NCBI GenBank assembly: GCA_033032175.1 | Contig: CM065311.1 | Coordinates: forward strand, 7,123,190-7,187,189 | Length of the DNA: 64,000 nt | Origin: Saturnia japonica | Lineage: Eukaryota > Arthropoda > Insecta > Lepidoptera > Saturniidae | Direction of reading: 5' to 3' | Shown here: one piece after another, positions 35,201 through 49,300 of the stretch | Layout: every line of letters begins with the position of its first letter | How positions within the stretch are numbered: position 1 is the stretch's first letter | The notes under the pieces: model-generated | What the model saw: only the letters and a program-made list of their open reading frames with translations | Database searches by the model: none | Told to the model about the DNA's origin: nothing | Made by a program: the position numbers and the translations under genes

Positions 35201-35967
35201 TTACAGTAATAATATAGGTAACATTTTATATAAAGTAACATTTTAACCACATCTTTTAAATAACACATAAATTCGTGAACAAACAAAATAACGTAAAAAA
35301 AATCAATTAAGTTCGCATTTCTTCGAATTGGTTTGTTGGAAAGAAGATATGTGTGATTTTTTAAAATTAGATCATGTTTCACTCTCCTATAATTTTACCT
35401 AAATAGGTGTATTTTTTATTGCAAAACACCAAGCGAAGCTCTTTTACCCAGATAATAAGTATGTATCAGAATAACCACAGAAACGTTTTCATTGGATCAA
35501 GTTTATATTTCTCAATGTTACCTGAATAAGTTTATTTATGTAGGAATGAAAAATAACGAACGAATGCGGACGGAATGAAGGACTGATGAACGAATGAGCG
35601 AGAGAGATATACTAAAAAAAAAGACTGGACCACAGAGTCACAGAGTACTTTTGTATAAAGCACAGAGTACTTGACAGGACGGTTGGAGAAAACGTAAAGA
35701 CGAGTACACGATTTCGGTAAAACAAATTGTAAATAGCCTTACCATAAGAAATAAAAGGAGTTTTAGAATGAAAAAACACTTTTACTTAATATAGACGCTA
35801 CATTTATTTGTAAGACACCTATCGAAGCTTTCTCCCAGGAATTAAGTGTGTGTTAGAACAGCCACAGAAAAGTTTTTAATTAGATCCCGCTTTACTTCCC
35901 AATTTTACGAAGATAGTTTTTTTTAGTTAGACACCGAGTGTAGTTCGGTCGCTCAGCTATTAAGATA
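32282..35967. other. Intergenic DNA, no gene recognised
   Basis: AT-rich, with scattered repeat scraps: a short-transposon end near 33045-33065 and a family D start near 33970-34010. The open frame at 32717-32935 is less AT-rich than its surroundings but matches no family I know. Confidence 0.4.
34050..34205 (-). mobile_element. SINE fragment (3' part)
   Basis: The minus strand contains CTGTCGCCAAGCAC, GCACTTGAGAGCCAG and CTAAGTTTAGCGTGTTG, the distal body of the SINE family seen whole at 46180-46447. The tRNA-like head is missing. Confidence 0.55.
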
Positions 35968-36572
35968 CTAGCTGTGCCCCACGGTTTCACACGTGTTAAT
36001 TATATCCGACAAACATCGAGCCGTCAACGCACCCGTGCCATCATAAATGTTCTCACTTCCCCGAAAGTACAAATTATTTTAATTTTTCATTAACTCTTAA
36101 TCTATGAGCCTAAATAACGTGCTAAGTTTAACTTCATAAAATTGCCTTTATTATGAAGTAACTTTTGTTCCTAAGGATTAATATGTCATGTCTAAAAATA
36201 ATGTTCATAAATCAATATTGAATCTAGAACAAAAAAAATTGTAAAATACCTTATTGTGGCTTATGCATAAGAGATAGGCATATGCTATCGCGGACTTTTT
36301 TAGATATACTAAAGGTCAATAACCTTGTATCATTAGCCATTACTCCAGCGCACGCGGATAAAGCAGTTCGGGAGGGATACCACTACCGCCTTACTTAACA
36401 AAAATAAATATTTAAGGTTAGCTAATAGTTATAGCTTAATGTTAGATAACCTATACTATTCCTTGTGAATGTTGCTATCATATTAAACAAAAAGAATTTA
36501 TCGAATCTGACTGTTAGTTCCAGAGATTGGCGTGTTTAAAATATAAATAAAAAAAACTTTTCCGCTTTATTA
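35968..36572 (-). mobile_element. Helitron-like repeat, family C
   Basis: On the minus strand it ends in AACCGTGGGGCACAG plus CTAGT (plus 35969-35973), with the family C body upstream. Its 5' end abuts the family A copy that starts at 36573, so the two lie head to head. Confidence 0.55.
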
Positions 36573-37094
36573 TCTACACTTACAATTAATAAAATTGAAG
36601 TGTTTGTTTGTAATGTCAAAATATCGGCTTTTTAATAAGTGCGTATGAAAGTATATACGATACCTATAACAAAACCCAATATTTTTTTTATTTTCGTCTG
36701 TCTGTCGGTGTGTTCCGGATAATCTCCAAAATGGTTAGACAGATTTTGACGTGACTTTCACTGATAGATAGTTCATATTATAGGGAGTAACTCAAACTAC
36801 TTTTATTTTAGAAAAATAATTAGGGTTCCGTACAAAAAAAAACTGGTCATGGTGAATCATTGCGGGCGCTTAAATGGCTTAAGCAGAGTAAACCATAAGA
36901 GATATAACAAACTAATGTACTACATAATTGTAGGCATTAAAAATACCTACAAAAAAATCAGGGAGAGTATACGTCTATCTTCTAAAGAACACCCACAATA
37001 AGCATTTTTGTCTTTAAAATAGCCGGGAGCGGAGAAGCAAGATTTGCGCGGGCATTCTGTAGTTCACGTGAGCGAAGCCACTGGCACAGCTAGT
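36573..37094 (+). mobile_element. Helitron-like repeat, family A, long copy
   Basis: The best-preserved plus-strand copy. TCTACACTTACAATTAATAA opens it. CTGTCTGTCGG, ATAATCTCCAAAATGG, ACTGGTCATGGTGAATCA and the ACACCCACAATAAGCATT block follow in order. A GC-rich end plus CTAGT (37090-37094) closes it. It has no coding capacity. Confidence 0.7.
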
Positions 37095-37792
37095 ACTATA
37101 ATAAAATAGTATAAATAAAGTATATATACTTATATCAGAACAATCACAGAAAAGTTAAATTTTCAACTCTTGTTTAATTTAAATGAAATAATGAAATGGC
37201 TAAAATACTATTGCTTTTCAGCATGCAACAATAGAATTGTAACGTGTCAGGTATGTACTCTCTTTGCACTACGCTTCACCTGCAATAACGACTCGAACAT
37301 TTAATAAAGTGATAAAACGTTTTGCCGAACACGCGATGTTTTTACGATTCCATTTCGTTGGAATTTATTCTTCCGTTCTTTCGTATCACCATAGTTTCAA
37401 CCTTAATAACTTTGTTAGTTCTAAGAATAAGTGCATTAATGTACCGCTGGGTGGGTCCACAAGCTAATAAAGTTGTAATGATGAAAATTACAATCTAATG
37501 TTTTATTACTCACGAGAAAAAAAAAATTGCGGTGCGAAAGTTTGAGTAACTGTAGATGTGTTTACTTGCCCTTAGATATTTAATCAAAAATTTTAAACTA
37601 TGCTTTGCAAAAGTAGTACTTGTAGAATTTATAGTGATCTAGCTGGTACAGTAAATTTTAATTTTTTATCCCAATAATTGTTTCTCTTAACACAATAAAA
37701 ATATATGCATAATAAATAGCTAATATAATAAAGAAACTCTAGTGACAGTTTATTTGATTGATATAAATATGTTTTTGCGCATTTTTTTAATA
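37095..37792. other. Intergenic DNA, no gene recognised
   Basis: AT-rich. The small open frame at 37264-37467 has no recognisable product. Confidence 0.35.
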
Positions 37793-38193
37793 TCCATACT
37801 TTTAATTTATACAATTAATAAAATTGAAGTGTCTGCCCGTAATTTCAAAATAACAGCTTTTTACTAAATGCATAATATGAAAGTATATACGATACATATA
37901 ACAAAAAAATATTAAATTTGTTGTCTGTCTGTTTGTTCCGGGTAATCTCCGAAACGGTTGGACCGATTTTGTCGGGACATTTACTGACAGTTGGCTGATA
38001 AAATAATTACGGTGCAAACAAAAAAACTGGTCACGGTGAATCAAATCAGCGAGAGTATATGTCTATCTTCTAAGGATCACCATAAAAAGCATTTTTATCG
38101 TTAAAATAACCGGTGGTGCGGGGAGCACGGTTCGCGTGTGTCCGCGTGCCATCCTGTATTTCACGGCAGCGCAGCCGTAGGCACATCTAGTCA
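37793..38193 (+). mobile_element. Helitron-like repeat, family A
   Basis: TCCATACTTTTAATTTATAC opens it, followed by AATAAAATTGAAGTG. It shares TAATCTCCGAAACGGTTGG and the CACGGTGAATCA block with the other family A copies. It ends CGGCAGCGCAGCCGTAGGCA plus CTAGT at 38189-38193. Confidence 0.68.
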
Positions 38194-39382
38194 TTACTAC
38201 AACAGTAAATATCTTAATAACTATGACTCTTTTTTGAAAGCTTACAATAATGTATCGTTCATATTTAAGTAGCACTTGTGGCTAATTGCATACTTTGCTT
38301 ACAAATAAATAAGTACACCGTTCGCGTTTTTGTTAAATACTAGTACATTATATAACTATTGCTTATTTTCCCTCTTTCATAATACCTCCAGGGATTCCGG
38401 TGGCTCGTGATTTATAGCTTATGCAAAGAATGAGAGGATATTTTCTACACCATAATTCAGGCTAGTTGAGATTAGAGCCGGGTCCGCTTTCAGGAAGATA
38501 TATCAATCAGTTCGTTTCGTGTGCTCTTTATGCCCTCGTACATTACGCACTTCCGTCAAATAAATGAAAATGTTTTCCAATCCCATTTCTATGATTTAAA
38601 TTTGGAAAAAATAGTTATGAATATTAAATTAAATTACCATGTTTGAAATTATGTACATATATTTAGTACTTTTATAGATCAACATCAACAATCGTGATTG
38701 ACTTTTTATTTGTTTTTAGCTTTAAATATTGTACATCAACCTTGACAATTTTAAGACACAAAACACAGGAACTTCGTTTGCTTTATCGTAGATGAAGAAT
38801 TACTCCATATAAGTTTTTAATTGACTCAATAATTAGAAATATCATTAAGAAATATGTCAAAATACTGACAAATAGGTATCATAAATCTAATCACCAAATA
38901 GGTCGTACCGACACGGTGTTAGACGCATTGTGTGAGCCCACGACTGGTTCCGCAATTGTCTGCATCATTAAATTAAAAGCTTTCGTGTTTGTTGGCAGTT
39001 ATGAATATTCGGGGCACCTTAGAACCCATTTCTACAAGGGCTGGTTAAACAGTTAACTAATTAATTATCTATACATTTCTGATCAAGAAATAGATAAGAC
39101 ACGTCTGTAACAGTGTTACGAATTTAGCCTGTGCGTAATCAGGTCCTCTGTTGAAACCAGGTACAGGTAGCTACATAGGTATGTACAGTTGTTTCTTAGA
39201 AACGCTTAGTTACTATGTAACTGGAATTTCAAGTTGCTATTACTGATAAAACACGAACGAATGAATTTCATTCAATGTTGTGCCCGTAAATTTCATGTTT
39301 TATCTACTCTCTGCAAGAACTGTGATAATTTTTCAAACAAAACTTCTTATATACCAGGTATTATTTATTTATCTATATTTTA
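38194..39382. other. Intergenic DNA, no gene recognised
   Basis: No coding frame or clear repeat boundary is supported. Confidence 0.35.
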
Positions 39383-40048
39383 TCTATATTAATAAATCTG
39401 TAGTTGTCTGTACAGTTAATTTTTTTTTAATTTCCCGATATCCATTCTACATGAACGATACTGATCACGAATATGCCATTAATTTTTTTTGTCTATCTGT
39501 TTGTATGTCCAGGTTTAACTGAAAAATGACTTACCGATTCTTATGACATTTTGTACACGGTTGCTTATTGTCATTGGTCAATTGATAGGGTCAATATAAG
39601 AAATTATATTAGGTATTTTTCTATAATCTATTTTCGTTAATTCTTGACCGATTTTGATTAAATTTATTACACAGGAGTCATAAGTATAATTATATAATTG
39701 ATAGGTTATTAAGAATTGTCAATATCAGTTCTAAGAAATAAAAAAAGAAGTTTAAAAAATTAAATTTTTAACAATTCTCAACCGATTCTGGTCAAATTTT
39801 GTAGATGGAAATCAAACATCATACCATAATTGAAAGGCTATGAGAATCGTTAATAATGAATTAGAAATCGTAGAATAGAATAATTTTCAAACGATTTTAG
39901 TGAAAATTGTACACGGGAAATAAATGCCATTTCTCAAATTATACGCGGCATATGAGATGTCAACAATACGAGTAAAAATAAAATTACGGGATGTAAATAA
40001 CTCTTGCGTAGTAAAAAATGTGTGCGGAACCGCGGGCGCACCGCTAGT
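39383..40048 (+). mobile_element. Helitron-like repeat, family B, long copy
   Basis: It starts TCTATATTAATAAATCTGTA. Several internal blocks of ACCGATTCT...AATTTTGTACACG type follow, each next to a TTGATAGG segment. It ends CGGAACCGCGGGCGCACCG plus CTAGT (40044-40048). The internal blocks look like a decayed internal duplication. Confidence 0.65.
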
Positions 40049-40346
40049 AATATAATAAAACTGAAGAAATTGTTTGGTTTTTGTTTGTTTTAACGAGCTA
40101 ATCACTGGAACTACAAGTCAGATTTGAAAACTTCTTTTTCCATTTTATAGCTTATTTATCGAGAACGATTACTTATAGGCTGTATACTTTTACATCACGA
40201 TCCTAAGGATAACACTAAACATGTTCGTCAAGCAATCTAGCAAGTTGTAGGGAAATGAGAACAACAATAGGCTACACGGGTGCATTAGCGGCAACGCAGT
40301 GTAAAGTTGATTGAATCAATTTAACACGGGTAAAACCGTGTAACAT
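40049..40346 (+). mobile_element. Helitron-like repeat, family C
   Basis: It begins right behind the family B CTAGT with AATATAATAAAACTGAAG, then CTAATCACTGGAACTAC and TTTATAGCTTATTTATCGAG. It ends at GGTAAAACCGTG. It has no coding capacity. Confidence 0.55.
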
Positions 40347-43216
40347 TAAAAATAAAAATAAACCCTTATTTAGAGTATATATTTTCAGGACAGATAGAAT
40401 AAAGTCACTTCAATGAACTGTAGGTACTGTTGAAGAAAATCAAAATGGAGCATATAAGAAGCAATTGTTGTCTTAATTCAAACTAATGAGACAATCACTA
40501 AAAAAATTCTAAGATGGAGGTAGTATAAATTACAAAATAAAACACACAGTTTGCAGTCTCATTATAATTTTATCCGTTTTTATTCAATAAACTAAAATAG
40601 TTGTTACATCAAACACAATATATTGCGTAACAAATTGGACTGGAAGATATGTTAAGACCCAATGACATAATATTATTTACCTACAACAGGCAGGTATATT
40701 TATTGCTGATAACCCTTCCGCTCATTCCGACATGTGAGATTTCTATACTAAACATAGCATTTTTTGCTAATAACCTAACTATTAATACGATTATCAATAT
40801 AAGTAGTTTAGTTTAAAAAATGTCTTAAATCAACGGTAAGGGTTTAGTAACTAATCTAAAGTGTGTCATCGGTTATGATTTATTCAACCACAAAGCACGT
40901 CTAACACGAACGTAATACTAAATGCAATTTGATATTTTAATATTGTCATTGTTTTATTAGTATTATTAATTTACTTAATCAACTAGAGACAATGTGAAAA
41001 CGAGTAGTATGTTATATCGGACCTTAATTTTTAAATTTATTTTAAATCAAGTAAGTTTTCAGTTTATATTGCTGTCTTAAATTGTAAGTTTAGCTTACTC
41101 GAAAAGTTGTGCCAATTTGAACATTACAATCTGAAAACCAAATTGATTTAAAACTTATAATATGCATTTATCGCGCAAATATTTGATAATTTATAATTCC
41201 CTAATTAAAAACAAAAATAACTTCTTTATATTTTTTTCCTAATTGCCAATAATTTTCCTAACGTACTATTACGTAGTTGATTAGAGAAATTTACACGCTT
41301 ATAAATAGGATTCAAATTCGTTATTTATTTTTATTACAATATTTACTTTTAGTTAATCTACAGAAACGTAGTATTCCTTCGGTAAGAAAGTTAATTGAAA
41401 AGTATTAGTTAAAAAAGAAGTATAAAAGATTGTAATAAAATTCATTTGTTACATTAAATAGCTATTACATGAGTTGTAATGTTTTAAGCGTTTGTATGCA
41501 TTTAACATTCTGGTTAAATGAAGGTTTCTTGTTTATATATTGCAAGTAGAGATATATATTTATTCACACGTTTGTTCAATCCTATAAGAACATTCTTGAA
41601 ATGTAATGTAAAAGCATTATTGACATACGGACATTTCCCTTAAATCACTGAAAACTGCTTACAAAATTATAATCTATATTTTATGTACATATAATACAAA
41701 AATTTGTGAATTAAACAAAGAGTTAAATGAACTGAATTTATCATATGTGATGAAGATAATACAAAAAGTGAATACACAAACATTAATAATAACCCGTTCT
41801 AAAAATGTTTTATTTTACATAGAAAAAAATATCACAATTATCAATCATAATATAAAAATAATATAACTCGAACAGTATAAAAAAGCTTCTGAATGTATTA
41901 TATAATAATCTAAACGTATACTTATAATATAAGGAAACTCATCTTACCAATTATAAGAAAAAGGGTGTAGATAAGCGTAAATACCTACATTATATTTTCA
42001 CAAGACAAATGGCACGCTACTGCACACATACATATAATTTGTTTACATGAGAAAGTAGGAAGGCATGTTTTTAATATCGGCAACGAAAATGAGAAAAACA
42101 AGCCGTGTAGTCTGGGTTTGCCGATTAGCATAGTTTTAATGTGCCAATTAAGGAGCGCATATAACTTATCTACGCCTTTTTACTTATAATATCATTGAAC
42201 TTTACCATAAAGATGTACTTAATTTCCTCAAAACTATTAAACTCACCATAGTTTCCATTTGTAAAACTTTGCAAAAAAGGATAAAAATAAGCTCTCACGC
42301 AAAATACATCTAACAAAACATCTGTACAATGATTATGGCACAGTTTATTTCTATATTAATTAAATAATAACTTATCAGTAAGGAATGATAGTAATAGGAT
42401 CAATGTTAAATAATAACGATGTAATTCATAAATTATTCGAACTATTCGATTACTGTAATGGACATTATTACATTATGGACTTATATAATGTTTGCTTTAG
42501 CCACACATGGAATGTTATTATTAAAGCCCATTGAATGATTCGACGATCGAATAAAGTTTTATAAACTCTCTTTAATTAATTCTTTCGTTTCAAAAAGATC
42601 TAATCTACAAACTAGATATATAATATATTATTTCGGCTAAAACATCAACGAAATATAATATTAAAAGTATTATTATTAAAACATTTTTTTTGCATAATAT
42701 ATACATACTCTCAGTATATAATTTTAATCTTAGATGTGTATTCTAGCACCTATTTTAAGAAGAATGATATAGTATTTTCTATGAAGACCTAAAACTACAT
42801 TACGTTAAATATGGCAGCACACTCTTTTGGTTAAGTAAATAAGTAGATATAAATACTTTTGAGGTGGATAAGGCATTATGGACAAGACTTGGAAATTTCT
42901 AATAATATATTTAAATAAATATGAAAATTTAACAAGTACTTCAATAAATTTTACTTACATCGTTTAGTAGTTTAAAAATGAAAATTTGTTACCACGATAT
43001 CAAAGGAATTTGACTTTGCCCATAAAATTACCTTTAAAGTCATGAATAAATTAAGTGAAAATGAAAGGAATGGATGTGTTTCGGTAGGTACTTTGCATTA
43101 AACAGGTACTAAAAATACTAATAAACGCAATATCTAGAAAATAATACTTTTTTATATCTCACAATCTTTATAAAGTCACATAAAGATAATTCTTTTAGTG
43201 ATTATTTTCATCGTTT
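40347..43216. other. Downstream flank and possible 3' UTR of agrin
   Basis: AT-rich and without a coding frame. It lies just downstream of the agrin stop codon on the minus strand, so part of it should be 3' UTR. The first clear minus-strand AATAAA I noticed is near 42345, which is rather far. A variant signal nearer the stop may be used, and I cannot place the end of the transcript. Confidence 0.35.
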
Positions 43217-43362
43217 TCAGTCACAATGCCTCACCGCTGTCGTAGGTCGTATAGGCGCGTTGAGGTCAATATGTCTTCCATTTGCCTTCACACTAGCCAC
43301 ACATCCACGTAGACCAGTATAAAGAGCGGCCGGCAGACCCAGCGGTAAAGATGACGATCCCC
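43217..43362 (-). CDS. Agrin last coding exon: LG3 end
   Basis: The acceptor is TTTTATTTAG at 43363-43364 and the stop TGA is at 43217-43219. It encodes the final LG3 strands with [17 protein letters not shown] and ends four residues after the last Arg, at HCD. Ending at the last LG3 cysteine is normal for agrin. Confidence 0.92.
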
Positions 43363-46300
43363 CTAAATAAAACTTCATTTTATAAATATTCGGACTTCTG
43401 TACAATATGAGATAAAACCGTGAGAAATAATATGTATCTGAAAAATTGTGGGCCACATTATACTCGTCTGGATTAACGTAAAGCCCTACTGTACACATAG
43501 CGTCGCTTCACACGCACGATTTTCTCATTTGCCGATTATTGTACGCTTGCTTGCAGTTTGGGTATAAACATACGAAGCGCTGTTCACGGAGACACAAAGT
43601 CGCATTTGTGTAGTGGCAAGCAATCGTCATGTAGCCTGAGCGGCAACATGTCATTACTCAAGCGTATTGCCAGACGCATAGACGAAACTTTCTTTGTAAT
43701 GGCGGTTTCGACAGTCAATTTTATTCATATTATTGAGTAGTATATCCTCATATTTACAATAACAGAATACTCAAGAAAAGATATAAACGTAATGTTGTTT
43801 TTGATGTATTGATAAATCCAATACATTCTACGTTTGATTCATCGTCTTCGAATAAACGCGTATGCTATAATCAAAGTTTCATAATCACTAGACATTTTTC
43901 AATGAAAAAACCTGCTTTAACAATGGTAATAAACTTGAAAGAAATTACCATTTGCAAAATACGACTGTCGTCATTTACGTTCATGCAACCTTACTGTAAA
44001 TCAAGTCAGGTATATATTTTGAGAGGCAAACATTCGTTTTAATCCAGCTATTGGTCTTTTGTAAGACCAACATATAAAAAAGTACCTTTACAGAAAAAAT
44101 TAAATGTACTTTAACGTAGTTTTAAGAGAAAGCATACTTACACTATGTTTATATTCATTTTAGTCATAGTAGAAAAATGGTGCAGGAAATTTAGGGTACA
44201 AGCATCTAAATACACAAAGAAAATAATTGAAATAAAATAACATACCAATCCAAAGCTTGGGGTTCGATTTCGAGGGCACTAGCAAAGATTGTGAGTACCC
44301 TCTTACAGGCGGGGACTCGTCTACTTGGAGCATAGCTAATCTTTTTCTTCTCCGAACCATTGCGGTATGCCATCTGCCATCATCCACTCGCACTTTTGAC
44401 TCTATACACTGGAACCAATCTTCTTTTGTTGCCGAATTCATTTCTTTCACGTCTGTATCTGTGTATATTAGCTGGAGCTTCCCTTCACTCAAACCCAGTC
44501 CAATGAAATCACGGCGTCTAATACCAATCTTGCGTCGCCATAGAAGAAGTCCAGAATCGTTATAAGTTCGAAATTTTATTTCGTACCTAACACCACGGGC
44601 GCCGTTATTTCTGAAATGGGTTATTGATTCTCAATTATTATGTCTAATGAAATATCGAAGTACCTCATAGGTGCTGTGTGATGAAAGAAAAAAAAGTTTA
44701 CGATATTAATAACGTAAATATGCTAATCGTTAAAACTTTCATAACTATTACTAAAACATGACAATAAAAACTATTACAATATACACTTAGGAAATATATT
44801 TTAGTGCGTACATACATAGATCAATGATAATAATATTCAGGAAGTACAATAACAAAACAAAGAAAGTGAAAATTTAAAAAAAAAGCTTTATAGCTGCTGT
44901 ATGTATAATGGCGAGTGTTCTGAAGAGCAGTTCAACCTAATTCCCATTTTTTTCCTTTATAACAGAACAACATGCGCTGGACTCCGGAGCCACAGTTTTA
45001 TGGTACATAACATCTCAGCATGAACAAAAATTTTTGATACGTCTTATCTTAACCGTACTGAGATGTGGAACTATCACCTGAACAGTGGGAACACACTTCA
45101 CACCTTCCTATGGAGTCCCTTCAAGCATAACGTGAAGAGACATTTGAGCAGGCCGGCATCACAGTGACGACTGACGATGGATTTTAGATCACCCAGTAAA
45201 AAAAAAATATGCCTCCTTTCAAATTTATCTTAAAAGATTTATTTTGCAAAAGCATTTACATACATAAACAGTATAAAGTGTTTATTATATAAAACAGAAA
45301 AGTGTACAGTGGCCCTGTAAACTTAGAAACTGGTTTCCCGTTTATGTAGTTTGGTTTAACGCGTTTATGTAAATGCGTAAACTTGGATGAAACTTATTTG
45401 ACTTACTTGTCTTCAATTTATACAATACGCCGAGACAACTTAGCTGAGATAAGCCAATAAACATGCTTGAAAATTAAAATAACATAAGTAAACTTTTGAA
45501 GTCATTTAGCAAAAAATATCATGCGATTCTAAAGACCAATATAATTATTAAAACATTTATTTTGTAATAGTTTTCTAATAAGAGAAGCAAACTGTAAATA
45601 ATTTATAAATATACTTAGCACAATCATAAAATTGGGTCAACTATCCAAATTACGTTTTAATTGAAGACACATCATCAAATATTTACGGTAACAAAAACCC
45701 TACGCCTAATGTTCGAACTATTACATCGATTTTAGAATTATTGCTTATTACGTATATCATTTTCCTTCCACACAAAAATGTAAAAATAAATGTTTTTTGA
45801 ACAATAATCTAAAGTCATACATAATATGACTAAACTTATATAATTTATTTTTATATCAAGAGAGTAGATAATATTAATGATTACCTAAACTAAATTTCTG
45901 GAGTCACGTTACAACTAAACTGTATTTATATATCCATCGAATGTTATCTTACACCATAATGTCCTTTGTTAGTATGTAAGCTAGAAATATAGAAATTTTG
46001 TTAGTATAATTAGTAATAAAAATTTTAAAACAAAAGTCATCTATCTGTCTTTTTTATCTGTTAAATTTCAAAATAATCTAGTACTTTTGAAGAACTAACA
46101 TTATGACGTTATTTGTTCATTAACGCAAATTAACATTTTTTTAAATCGAAGGTTTAGCGTTTATGTTCACAATTTCAACTGAAGGTAAGTGTCAATGTAG
46201 CCCAAAATGACACGCTAAGCCTAGTGGGGAACCTGACTCTCAAGTACAACTGCCGGAGTATACCTATAAAGGTGCTTGGCGAAAGATTTCCAACTTGAGG

Positions 46301-49300
46301 TTTAGCAGGTAGCCAAACGGGCATTAGAAAACCCCCTACCACCGCGCCAAGGTTTCATCGCGATATTATCCTCAGGCTTATTGCAAGGATTCGAACTCAC
46401 GTCGATCGATGCGGTGTCCCTATACGCTACCACTTAGCCAGCATTGTTTTGAAATGAATAGAGACCGACTAATTTCACATTAAAAATTATGAATCTGGTT
46501 ATCTTTATTCCTTACCTGCGGCCACCTCTATTCCTATATGAAAAATAATTATTTCCATCAAAATTCACTGGTGTTCTTTCATTCAACATTTCTACTGTAA
46601 ATTGCTGAATTTCACAATTCCTTCCTTGGTAACCTTCTTGGCATACACATTTATATTCGTTTAGTAACGGAATACACGATCCATTATTTTTGCACGGAGT
46701 CAGACCTGTTTAGATTAATAATAATGAATGTACCTATATTGTATAATAACAAAATACAAAATAGCTGACATATTAAATACAATTATTTTAATCCAGTATA
46801 AAGAAAGTAGGTTTTTCTCTTGTACTATAGTACGTATAGTACCACACTTTCAACTGAACATGTAAAAATCCTAAAAACAATAACAGTAATCCATCGTATA
46901 ATCCTTGGTGGCTTGTGATCCAATTCAATTGAAGCAATAAAACATTTTTTTATGTATATTACAGATAAATTTGTCGCTATGAAATTGTACAGAAAAATAA
47001 TTTATGTCTAGAAAAAACAAAGACCAAAAATATCCTAATCCATTATTAGTAAACATTAAAAACAAAACAAAACAAATAGTAAAAATACATTCCAAGCAAA
47101 CGCTGAACTCGTCGATAAAAATTGTATAATATTCAACAAATAATGTAAACAAAGGAATGATCTCGTATAACTTCACTTATTAACATAAATGTAGGAACAT
47201 AATGTCTAATTTCTTGCACAAACTTCTACTAGGTGATGTAATTTCCGTATATTAGCAGAAGATTTATAGACAACGGTTACACAAGAATTTGAAGCTACAC
47301 GGTGGTCGTCAGATTTGCAATGTCACTTTCTTTATTGATTATTGTTTAAATCTTTAGAAAATATTACTACAATAATTTATGACATAAACCAGATTACATA
47401 TACATACATCAGATTTTGCTGTAGGTACATTTATACGTTAATATATTCCTAAAAAAAAGGACACTAAGTATTTTTGCTATACCATGGAAACAACAATGAC
47501 TGCTTAAAATAATGATCAATAAACAAGTTGATGGATTCATAAACAAAGGACAAAGAAAAATCAATGACAATTGGAAAATACTACATGTGACTTTTTTATT
47601 GATAATATCGTATCGCAATTTGGAATGCACGGTCTGGATCAATTGCTTCGTAAACATTCAGATCAAATTTCTTCCCAAGCACTTTTCAACACGTTAATCA
47701 GATAAGCCCGACAGCGATGTGATGTGATGAAGTGATGCGAATGTCATTCTTGGATCATCGTAACGGCTCTAATCGCCACAGTAAGTGGGAACATATTTCT
47801 TCCTGCTGATGGCATTCTCAACTTTAGAAGTTAATAAAAAGTTTGTAAAAAAAAATGGTTCTTTGCAGAATACTAATGAAAAATTATCTCAAGCTAAGAA
47901 ATAACTAGATCAAAACAAAAAATTTTAAGAATTCAAATTTACTTCAAATTATGATTAGTTGTGAGTCATACAACAAACACAACACAATACCAGAGTTCAG
48001 AAACAAAGAGTTAGTAACATCAATTTTTTGTTACTTATTAGTTCGTTTCTGTTTAATAAATATCACCGAAATGTAAATAAACAAGTGGCTCTTATTTCCT
48101 TTTGAGTAGCATATAAATGCTTACCCATTTCATAATATCTATAATGATGTCACACATAATACGCAAATTCCTTTTGTTGAACATAAATTACTCAAACAAT
48201 GTACTTACTAAGCCCATAAACAGAAAATTCACAAGTTTGAAGATTGAAACGATTAAAGTAAGATATTTCAATGAAGTTTGACAAGACAAATTTTGAAATT
48301 TTATCAATTTAAACAACTCCGAAACTCTTGTTAATAAGGTTTATGTATAGTTAATTTGCTAAATGGAAACGGGTGAATTATTTTGTACTGAATTTTATTT
48401 TTACCGTCTCCACAGGGTGGTCCAATGTATTTTGTGACTCCAGTGGTAGCACAGGGCAAACGTTCTTCCTCTTGAACTATAGCACACTTGGCTGTATCTA
48501 TGCCGTATAAAGCAAGTGGATTTCCGTTCACAAATACTTGTTGCACAGCTCCAATAAAACTGCTGGTCACGCCTGACATTTTATGTGGGCGAATATAAGC
48601 ACTGGAAGAAATAGATATCTTACACGGTGTGCATACAATGTTGTCAGACTAAAATGTTCTTTATTTCTTCAATTAGGCACCTGTGATTGTTAGAAACAAC
48701 AACCACGTCGGAACATTAATTTTGAAGATGCCTTTGATTAGAGACACATTATTATAATGTAGCATCCTTGCTTAGATGTATTAGTTACATGAGTTAAAGC
48801 CACGAGGTCTGTTTTAAGCTTTGTAATTTAACATAGCTAATTAATTTCATCCCTTTATTACACAATGCATCTATTATTATAGGTGCATTGTGAAATTTTA
48901 TACACTATTAAAATGAAGCAGAAACCTGTCATATTCTTAAAGCACAATAATTTAAGAATGTTTTTCTTAAAATGGATTAAGGCCACCAAAAATTATTCAA
49001 TAACACGTTTGAAACTATAACACACAATAACGCACTTGAAATATATAACACATCGAAAAACAGTAAAGCCTAGTACACATAGTTCATAAATGATAATAGT
49101 TTTTCACTTAAGTCTTGGCTCGCGCAGACCCCACAAGTTTCTAATTTCGGTAATTGAAATACTAAAAAAATACAAAAACATTTAATTAAAATATTTATTT
49201 GAACTAAAAATTAATAATAATATGGTACCTAAATTGAAAATTTTATAAACCCCCGACACAAGTAAATAATTCATTGAGACCATTACAATGAGCTCAAATA

